This document shows positions 1 through 6,581 of a stretch of DNA of 64,000 nt, one piece after another; the stretch's first letter is position 1; each line of letters opens with the position of its first letter. Origin of the DNA: Asticcacaulis sp. AC466 (GTDB lineage: Bacteria; Pseudomonadota; Alphaproteobacteria; Caulobacterales; Caulobacteraceae); assembly GCF_000495815.1 (NCBI RefSeq), contig NZ_AWGE01000013.1, positions 154,429-218,428 on the forward strand, read 5' to 3'. The translations under genes and the position numbers were made by a program. Below the pieces are notes generated by a model. It saw only the letters and a program-made list of their open reading frames with translations. It was not told the origin of the DNA and made no database searches.

Positions 1-162
1 ATCGCCTTTGCGGCGTGGGTGATCGGGATCGCCACCTATTACATCGTGCTGGCGCGTATGCCAGCACTCGGCGCGACCCTGCCGGCCTTTTTCGCGGCGG
101 CAGTCGTCTACTGGGTGTTATCCCTCTTTCGAGTCCAGCCGCGTCCGACGGCGGCCCCTTGA
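1..162 (+). CDS. C-terminal end of a membrane protein (5' truncated)
   Basis: Frame 1 is open from the first base and stops with TGA at 160-162, giving the last 53 residues of a protein that begins outside the window. Two hydrophobic stretches, about residues 1-20 and 25-43, are separated by a short loop, followed by a basic, proline-containing tail (FRVQPRPTAAP). This is what the end of a polytopic inner-membrane transporter looks like, and permeases of the cytosine/purine type are one possibility. The fragment is too short to assign a family. The reading frame is well supported; the function is unknown. Confidence 0.55.
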   Translation: MAFAAWVIGIATYYIVLARMPALGATLPAFFAAAVVYWVLSLFRVQPRPTAAP

Positions 163-235
163 GGCATTTTAGTTCTGACGGCATGCCGCGACGGCTTGCG
201 CGGTATGGCTCTGTGATCACTGACCGCCGTGTGCT

Positions 236-1423
236 ATGCGCCTGGGGATGAAACTGAAGCTGAACCTGCCGCTCGCCACCATCTTCCTGACCGTCACACT
301 CGACATGGCCGGAATAGGCTTGGTGCTGCCCGTCCTGCCGGACCTGTTCGGAGCCAATGAAACGGGGGCGACCACCGGCCTTGCCTATGGTTTGTTTCTG
401 TCGCTCTACGCCCTCATGCAGTTTCTCTGCGCACCGCTGCTGGGCGGTTTGAGCGATCGCATCGGCCGCAAGCCTGTCCTCACGCTGTCCCTGGTCGGGG
501 CGGTGGCCAACTATGCCGTGATGGCTTGCCTGCCGCCGCTCTGGGTCTTGTTCGTGGCGCGCGCCGTCGCGGGAATTACTGGCGCCAACATGTCGGTCGC
601 TTCGGCCTATCTAACCGACATTTCCACACCCGACGAACGGGCGAAACGGTTTGGACAGCTTAGCGCCTGCATGGGCGTCGGCTTTATTCTAGGGCCGGCC
701 GCCGGCGGTATGTTGCGGGAAATCGGTCTGATGTGGCCCTTCGCCGCTGCGGCGGTGCTTACCGGCCTTAATCTGGCGATGTGTCTGTTTGTTCTGCCTG
801 AAAGCCGCGCCGCAGAGCCATCGACGGAGAAGCTTAATCCCCTCGCACCGCTGGTCGAAATCGGGGCTTTTAAGGGAATAGTCGCCTTGTTGATGGCGGC
901 AGGGCTATTTGCCGTCATCGGCGAAATTGGCGGCAGTGTCTGGGTGCTATATGTCCATCACCGCTATGGCTGGGAAGGCCTGACCGTCGGCCTGTCGCTC
1001 ACTTTGTTTGGGCTGTTTCATGCCTTGGCCCAGGCCTTTATGGTCGGACCGGTGACGCAACGTCTGGGCGAGCGTGGCGCCTTGCTGCTAGGTATTGTCG
1101 CGGATATGGCATGCTATGTCGCGCTCGGTCTCGTCACGAAGGGCGCGTTCATCTGGCTCCTCATTCCATTGTTATGTATTGGCGGAATAGGACCAAGCGT
1201 GCTTACAGCCGTTATCAGCAAGCAGGTGTCCGAAGATCGTCAGGGACAGTTGCAAGGTGTCCTCGCCAGCCTCCAAAGCCTTGCCGCCATTATCGGACCC
1301 ATCCTCATCCTGAACATCTATTTCTTTTCCAGAGATCATTTTCCCGGACTGGTCTGGATAATCGGCGCGGGGCTCTATTTGCTTGCCCTGCCAGTGGTGC
1401 TGAAAAAGGCCAATTACCGGTGA
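236..1423 (+). CDS. MFS efflux transporter, Tet(A)-like
   Basis: A 395-residue major facilitator superfamily protein, the usual 12-helix length. The MFS motif A between helices 2 and 3 is clear (GGLSDRIGRKPV, residues 70-81), and the first helix (TLDMAGIGLVLPVLP) is typical of the TCR/Tet drug:proton antiporters. It probably exports a small hydrophobic compound across the inner membrane. Whether tetracycline is a substrate cannot be told from sequence; chromosomal members often have other substrates. ATG codons at 236 and 248 are both possible starts, and neither has a strong ribosome-binding site. Its TGA abuts the stop codon of the convergent hemerythrin gene with no spacer. No tetR-like regulator lies beside it. 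Confidence 0.85.
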   Translation: MRLGMKLKLNLPLATIFLTVTLDMAGIGLVLPVLPDLFGANETGATTGLAYGLFLSLYALMQFLCAPLLGGLSDRIGRKPVLTLSLVGAVANYAVMACLPPLWVLFVARAVAGITGANMSVASAYLTDISTPDERAKRFGQLSACMGVGFILGPAAGGMLREIGLMWPFAAAAVLTGLNLAMCLFVLPESRAAEPSTEKLNPLAPLVEIGAFKGIVALLMAAGLFAVIGEIGGSVWVLYVHHRYGWEGLTVGLSLTLFGLFHALAQAFMVGPVTQRLGERGALLLGIVADMACYVALGLVTKGAFIWLLIPLLCIGGIGPSVLTAVISKQVSEDRQGQLQGVLASLQSLAAIIGPILILNIYFFSRDHFPGLVWIIGAGLYLLALPVVLKKANYR

Positions 1424-1888
1424 TCAGTCCGCCGTCGCGTGGAGGTTGGCGCGCAACTGTTGCTTCAGCGCGTCCATCTGCAAGGCCAGCCTGTGGGCAT
1501 CGAGCGGTGAGATGATGTCCTTCGCGCGGACGAACACTTCGCCTTCCTCCTTGGCGACATGGTGCTCGATGGCAAACTTCAGTTCGCCGAACTTTTCCAT
1601 CCATTCTTCGCTGGAAATCGACAGGCGGCTCATGACGTGCAAAATCGCCTTGACCTCATGGTGCTCGTGCTCGGCGCTCTCAAGCCGGTTATTCATATCC
1701 TGGGTCTGGGTGGCGTGTTCCAGCGCGGCATAGAAGGTGCGTTCCTCGCTATCATTATGCAGGATCAGTTCGGCTTTTATCTGGTCGAACAGGGTCTGAC
1801 GCACAGTGGGGAGACGGATGGCCATTAGCTCTTCCATCAGACCGGCGACCTTACGGTGATCGCGGATGATATAGGTGTAGATGTCCAT
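1424..1888 (-). CDS. Hemerythrin-like (HHE) cation-binding protein
   Basis: A 154-residue protein, the length of a single four-helix hemerythrin domain. Likely di-iron ligands fall in helical positions: His11 (RDHRK), His44 and Glu48 (HNDSEE, an HxxxE pair), His76/His77 (EHEHHEV), and His109/His110 with Glu114 (HHVAKEE). Such proteins bind a non-haem di-iron centre and are linked to oxygen, nitric oxide or iron handling in the cytoplasm. The exact role here cannot be told. The gene is transcribed towards the Tet-like pump, and the two stop codons abut. Its upstream region is the DnaA-box-like cluster shared with the following lipoprotein gene. Confidence 0.85.
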   Translation of the reverse strand: MDIYTYIIRDHRKVAGLMEELMAIRLPTVRQTLFDQIKAELILHNDSEERTFYAALEHATQTQDMNNRLESAEHEHHEVKAILHVMSRLSISSEEWMEKFGELKFAIEHHVAKEEGEVFVRAKDIISPLDAHRLALQMDALKQQLRANLHATAD

Positions 1889-1914
1889 GGCTGCGCTCCT
1901 TATTCCCAGCCAGA

Positions 1915-2035
1915 ATACCCCTTATCCACATCGGGATAATATGAGAGACGAAACGTATCGCATAAAGACTCTGTAAATACAGATGGATGCGATCTTATCC
2001 CCAGGCTGTGTAAAATTGGACCTGTGGAAAGTTTT
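1915..2035. promoter_or_regulatory. Cluster of DnaA-box-like sites between divergent genes
   Basis: TTATCCACA at 1922-1930 is a perfect DnaA box, and TGTGTAAAA at 2007-2015 is the reverse complement of TTTTACACA, which also fits TTWTNCACA. Two near matches lie between and beyond them: TTATCCCCA at 1995-2003 and TGTGGAAAG (reverse CTTTCCACA) at 2023-2031. The first box also begins an inverted repeat, TTATCC-N6-GGATAA. The stretch is AT-richer than its surroundings and lies between the divergently transcribed hemerythrin and lipoprotein genes. It could be a DnaA-responsive promoter or a titration site. It lacks the gene neighbours known for the Caulobacter chromosome origin. Confidence 0.4.
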
Positions 2036-2099
2036 AATCCTTAAGGTGTATGGTAATGGCAAGGCGGTTGTCGAATCGCGCAGGGAGTAATGCCGGGCC

Positions 2100-2474
2100 A
2101 TGGGCGTACGCACGTCTTGCCTGATTATATTGACCGCAGGGCTTACCCTCAGCCTCACGGGTTGCAACCGTCTGGGCCTCTGTCACGAAGAGCATCTGAA
2201 AACCATCGCCTCTCCGACCGGACGCTATACCGTCGATATTGTCGCCAAGACCTGTGTCGGCTCATCCGCCGTCAAGGAAGTCGTGCTGCGCCGAAACGAA
2301 GGCCTGATGAAGGGTGGCAGGACCGTCGCCACTTTCGATGACGCCCACCCCGACAGGCCTGCGGATATTTCGGTCGGCTGGCGCGGCGATCGCCGGATCG
2401 TCATCGCGGCTCATGGCGCCAAGATCTGGTCGTTTCAACCCAACTGGCGCGACGTCCGCATCATGGAGCGGTAA
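2100..2474 (+). CDS. Small predicted lipoprotein
   Basis: A 124-residue protein with a lipoprotein signal peptide: a short basic start, a hydrophobic core and the lipobox LTGC, putting the lipidated cysteine at position 22. The mature part is about 100 residues and includes the stretch ISVGWRGDRRIVIAAHGAKIW. I do not recognise the family. The lipobox predicts anchoring to a membrane facing the periplasm. A purine-rich GGGAG lies 10-15 bases before the ATG. It stands alone between the DnaA-box-like region and the GH13 gene. Confidence 0.65.
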   Translation: MGVRTSCLIILTAGLTLSLTGCNRLGLCHEEHLKTIASPTGRYTVDIVAKTCVGSSAVKEVVLRRNEGLMKGGRTVATFDDAHPDRPADISVGWRGDRRIVIAAHGAKIWSFQPNWRDVRIMER

Positions 2475-2545
2475 GCCGCGCATACGTATTCAACTTCCCA
2501 AGGCGGATATGACCTGTCACCCTGCGCCAAAACAGGGAGCTGATC

Positions 2546-4177
2546 ATGTCTTTTACGCGTATGGCGTTTAGCGCCGCCGTCTCCGTGCTCGCCCTACTGG
2601 GGGGCAACGCCCGCGCCCAGATCGACGTGTCGGCGGTCGCTGTCGAACATAAGGCCAGCGCCCTGCCCAAGGACTGGAACAAGACCGCCGCCTTTATGGA
2701 AATCTTCGTACGGTCATATAAGGACAGCGATGGCGATGGCGTCGGCGATTTCAATGGCCTGACCTCGCAACTCGACTATCTGCAATCCCTCGGCGTGACG
2801 GGCATCTGGCTGATGCCGATGATGCCGAGCCAGGACGGCGACCACGGTTACGCCGTCAACGATTATCGCGCCGTCGAGCCGGCCTACGGCACCATGGCTG
2901 ATTTCGACCGCTTCATTGCTGAAGCGCACAAGCGGGGCATAGGCGTCATCATCGATTTTGTCATAAACCATTCGGGCAGCGGCAACGCCATTTTTCAGGA
3001 CGCCGCCCGCTCGCGAACAAGCCCGTATAGGGACTGGTATGTTTTTGCCGACAAAAATCCGGGCTGGTACGACAAGACGATGGCCGGCGTCAGCGGCGCC
3101 TATTGGACCGATCCGTGGAAGCCCGTAGCAAAAACCGTTCCCGGTGGTGTCGGCCAGTACTACGGCGTCTTTTCCGACAGCATGCCCGACTGGAACCTGA
3201 AAAACCCTAAGGTCATTACCTATCTTCAGGATACGATGCGCTTCTGGATGAACAAGGGCGTCGACGGCTTCCGGCTCGATGCCGTCACCATGCTCATCGA
3301 AGATGGCAAGACAAGCTATTTCAACAATCCGGCCAATCCCGGCATTGTCGCAAAGCTGCGCCATACCCTGGACGAATACGATAATCGCTACATGATCTGT
3401 GAGGCGTCGGAAGGCGCGGATATGTACGTCCACGCCTGTAGCGCGTTTGCCTATGGCGTACAGCAATCGATCATCGAAAGCGCCAAGACCGGCATCGTCC
3501 AGGCGCCGCTGATCCGCCAGCTTGCCAATCCTAACGAAGCCGTGATGCCGTTGGCGTTGCAAAGCCATGATGCCTATGTCGGTGACCGCCTGACCAACCA
3601 GTTTGGGGTCAACGGCTTCGCCGGCTACCGGTTGTCGGCGGCGATTTCCATCCTGGCGTCCACCACGCCGTTTTCCTACTATGGCGAAGAGATCGGGATG
3701 AGCAATGGCGGCACCCATAACGATCCGGGACTTCGCTCGCCCATGAGCTGGACCGGTTATCCTCGCACGGCCGGCTTTACGAACGGCACACCGTACCGCG
3801 ACGTCGCGATTAATGTCGCCAGCCAGAACGTCGCCATCGAAGCAGGAGATCCGTCCTCTATACTTGAATATTATCGCGCGCTCTACACCTTGCGCCGCGA
3901 CCATCCGGTGTTCGGGACGGGCCGGTTGGAGGTCCAGTCCAAGGCCGGCGATTCGGCGCTGATCTTCACCCGCACCAATGCTGACGACAAGGCGGCGGTG
4001 CTGGTCAACCTGTCGGATCTACCGCAGGGGGTGACGGTGTCATTGGGGGAGGGGACATTCGTGCAGTCGCTTCGGGTCACAGGCGAGCTCACGCCGACAC
4101 CGCTGACCAGCCAATCGGGCAAGCTTACCGTCATCGTGCCGCCGCGCACGACCTATGTTTTCACCCCTGTCAAATAA
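2546..4177 (+). CDS. Secreted GH13 alpha-amylase/alpha-glucosidase family enzyme
   Basis: A 543-residue glycoside hydrolase family 13 enzyme with an N-terminal signal peptide (cleavage predicted after ARA, about residue 24), so it acts in the periplasm or outside. The catalytic barrel starts at about residue 50 (FMEIFVRSYKDSDGDGVGD). Conserved regions are visible: region I DFVINHS, region II GFRLDAV with nucleophile Asp245, region III MICEASEG with acid/base Glu286, and region IV with Asp342. Region IV reads QSHD where NHD is commonest. The C-terminal 90 residues fit the usual beta-sandwich domain. An SD-like GGGAGC precedes the ATG. It should cleave alpha-glucosidic bonds in starch-derived or similar sugars; the exact specificity is unclear. 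Confidence 0.88.
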   Translation: MSFTRMAFSAAVSVLALLGGNARAQIDVSAVAVEHKASALPKDWNKTAAFMEIFVRSYKDSDGDGVGDFNGLTSQLDYLQSLGVTGIWLMPMMPSQDGDHGYAVNDYRAVEPAYGTMADFDRFIAEAHKRGIGVIIDFVINHSGSGNAIFQDAARSRTSPYRDWYVFADKNPGWYDKTMAGVSGAYWTDPWKPVAKTVPGGVGQYYGVFSDSMPDWNLKNPKVITYLQDTMRFWMNKGVDGFRLDAVTMLIEDGKTSYFNNPANPGIVAKLRHTLDEYDNRYMICEASEGADMYVHACSAFAYGVQQSIIESAKTGIVQAPLIRQLANPNEAVMPLALQSHDAYVGDRLTNQFGVNGFAGYRLSAAISILASTTPFSYYGEEIGMSNGGTHNDPGLRSPMSWTGYPRTAGFTNGTPYRDVAINVASQNVAIEAGDPSSILEYYRALYTLRRDHPVFGTGRLEVQSKAGDSALIFTRTNADDKAAVLVNLSDLPQGVTVSLGEGTFVQSLRVTGELTPTPLTSQSGKLTVIVPPRTTYVFTPVK

Positions 4178-4339
4178 CGGCGATATATAAGGCGTTAATC
4201 GTGCGCGTGCCGGTCCGGCCGACATTAAAAATTGGTAACAGCTGCAATTTCTTTCACGATTTTGCCACATTCGGGTTGACGGCCTGTCAGGGGAGGGTCA
4301 ATTCTCTGCCGCAAATCTGTTCAAATGGAGTGCCGCAGC

Positions 4340-6373
4340 ATGCGCAGGTCGTCCACCCTTTCTATGAAACTCTTGAAAACGGCCGCCGCCGTGGCCTTTG
4401 GCACCGCGCTCGGCTTGGGCGCCATGGCCGGTCAGGCCAGCGCCGCCTACACGCCGCCGGCAAAGCCTTTGTCGATTGCCGACCTGGCGCAATATGACGC
4501 CATGACCGGTGTGACCATTTCTCCGGACGGCAAGCACATCGCCGCCCTGATCGCCGTCAAGGGCCAGCAATGGCCGGTTATTTCGATCTGGGACACGTCC
4601 GACCTGTCGAAGACACCGATCTGGATACCGTCGAAGACGCAGCGCATCGATGCGGTGGAGTTCTTCTCGAACGACAAGATCTACTTCATGACTGAACAGC
4701 CGATCACCGGCTACGACGGCAAGCCGACCTTCATCCGCAAGGTCTACTATTCCGATCTGGAAGGTAAAAAGATTGAAGAGCCGTTTCGCATCACGGGTAC
4801 GCTGAACAAGGATATGCGCGACGCCATGGATCGTGGCGTCTCCGCCAGCATCTTCAATCGCAATCTCTACGACGACAGCAAGGTGCTGATGCAAACCATC
4901 GATCCGGATGACGGCGCCCAGAAAATCTTTGAACTGGATACCAAGACCGGCAAGACGCGTACCGTTGCACTCGGGTCGACGGAATTCAGTTATGTCGCCG
5001 CTGGTGTGGATCTGGCGACGGGCGAACCGCTGATCAAGGAGCAGCTGGATACCGTGAACGGTGAGTTCTGGTACAAGGTCTACATCAAGGACAAGGCGAC
5101 CGGCCAATGGGTATATCAGGCGCCGCTTAGCTATATGGTCAAGGACCGCAAGCTGGTGTCAATCCTTGGCTTTGATACCGATCCGAACCAACTGGTCGTC
5201 GCCTCCAACCTCAATGGCGACCACGCCGCCATCTATGATTACGACATCAAGGCGCAGACCTTCTCGAAGGAACCTCTGTTTGCCAGCGATCGCTACGACA
5301 TCAGCAGTGTTGGTTTCCGCATCGACCGCGCCGCCAAGAAGACGGAAATTTTCGCGGTTCGGGTGAACGGCCCGTCGGCGACGATCAGCTATCTCGATGA
5401 AAAATGGGCGGCGATACAAAAATCGATCGAGGCCAGTTTCCCCGGCAAGAATGTATATCTGACCATCAACCGCGACACCTATGATATGGCCGTGGTCGAC
5501 GTCGAAGCTCCGGACATGCCGCCGCAATATTACCTCTACAAGGATGGCAAGCTTCAGCCGATCGGCGCGGCCAAGCCATGGATCGACCCGAAAACCCTCG
5601 GCAAGTTCGAATATGTGACCTATAAGGCGCGCGACGGTCTGGAAATTCCAGCCTTCATCACCTATCCCGCCGGCTGGACGCCTGATCAGGGACCGGTTCC
5701 GCTGATCGTCATGCCGCATGGCGGCCCCTGGTCGCGCGACGAAGCAGACTGGGATCCGGCGGGCTGGACACAGTTCTTCGCCACCCGCGGCATCGCCGTC
5801 ATCCAGCCGCAGTATCGCGGTTCGGAAGGCTGGGGCGACAAGCTGTGGAAGGCGGGCGACAAGGAGTGGGGCAAGAAGATGTCGGACGACAACGACGACG
5901 CGGCCGCCTATCTGGTGTCCAAGGGAGTCGCCGATCCGAAGCGTATGGCTATTTTCGGTTATTCTTACGGCGGCTTCGCGGCGATTGCCGCCAGTGTACG
6001 GCCGAACAGCCCTTATAAATGCGCCATCGCCGGGGCGGGCGTTTCCAGCCTGCAACGTATCGGCAACCTGTGGGGCGACAGCCATATCCAGCGTGACATC
6101 CAGGGCAAGACGGTTGACGGCATGGATCCACTTAAGAATGTCGATAAGGCCAATATCCCTATCATGCTTTACCATGGTGACCACGATCGCCAGGCCGATA
6201 CCGAGCATTCGCGCATGTTCTACGCCGCTATGAAGTCGGCGGGCAAGGATGTCGAATACCACGAGATCAAGGGAATGTGGCACACCCTGCCATGGCATAC
6301 CGAATGGCAGGAGGAGTCGCTCGGCCTGATGGAAGACTATCTGAAGTCGCCGAAATGCGGTTTGATCAAGTGA
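4340..6373 (+). CDS. Secreted S9-family (prolyl oligopeptidase-like) serine peptidase
   Basis: An alpha/beta-hydrolase peptidase of about 677 residues. An N-terminal beta-propeller-like half (about residues 35-420) precedes a peptidase S9 catalytic half. The nucleophile is the Ser of GYSYGG (Ser542 from this start); the acid is probably the Asp in YHGDHDRQ and the base the His in GMWHTLPWH. I chose the ATG at 4340 because GGAG lies nine bases upstream; ATGs at 4325 and 4364 are alternatives. The start is followed by a signal peptide ending near QASA, predicting export. It probably cuts oligopeptides in the periplasm. The TonB-dependent receptor follows on the same strand. Confidence 0.88.
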   Translation: MRRSSTLSMKLLKTAAAVAFGTALGLGAMAGQASAAYTPPAKPLSIADLAQYDAMTGVTISPDGKHIAALIAVKGQQWPVISIWDTSDLSKTPIWIPSKTQRIDAVEFFSNDKIYFMTEQPITGYDGKPTFIRKVYYSDLEGKKIEEPFRITGTLNKDMRDAMDRGVSASIFNRNLYDDSKVLMQTIDPDDGAQKIFELDTKTGKTRTVALGSTEFSYVAAGVDLATGEPLIKEQLDTVNGEFWYKVYIKDKATGQWVYQAPLSYMVKDRKLVSILGFDTDPNQLVVASNLNGDHAAIYDYDIKAQTFSKEPLFASDRYDISSVGFRIDRAAKKTEIFAVRVNGPSATISYLDEKWAAIQKSIEASFPGKNVYLTINRDTYDMAVVDVEAPDMPPQYYLYKDGKLQPIGAAKPWIDPKTLGKFEYVTYKARDGLEIPAFITYPAGWTPDQGPVPLIVMPHGGPWSRDEADWDPAGWTQFFATRGIAVIQPQYRGSEGWGDKLWKAGDKEWGKKMSDDNDDAAAYLVSKGVADPKRMAIFGYSYGGFAAIAASVRPNSPYKCAIAGAGVSSLQRIGNLWGDSHIQRDIQGKTVDGMDPLKNVDKANIPIMLYHGDHDRQADTEHSRMFYAAMKSAGKDVEYHEIKGMWHTLPWHTEWQEESLGLMEDYLKSPKCGLIK

Positions 6374-6410
6374 TGTGGTAACTGCGTTACATTAATGTTT
6401 TGTAATAAAA

Positions 6411-6440
6411 CAAGGGCTCCGCAAGCAATTGCGGGGCCTT
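6411..6440 (+). terminator. Weak hairpin after the S9 peptidase gene
   Basis: GGCTCCGCA at 6415-6423 pairs with TGCGGGGCC at 6430-6438, with one G-T wobble and a six-base loop. Only two T residues follow, so this is a weak terminator at best. Confidence 0.4.
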
Positions 6441-6581
6441 CGTCGTTCGCAAGTGCGACAAAGTCATCACACCTGCCAATGATCTTTCAAATGAAACCGT
6501 TTCGCTATTGCGTCAAATTTGTGTCGGCATAGTGTCACTTTTGTCCGGGGGGATGGCGGCTTATTTATTTGGAGGCATTAT

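Noticed and set aside
1915..2035. A replication origin
   Set aside because: Only a few DnaA-like boxes, no adjacent origin-associated genes such as hemE, and no long AT-rich unwinding region; kept as a regulatory finding only.
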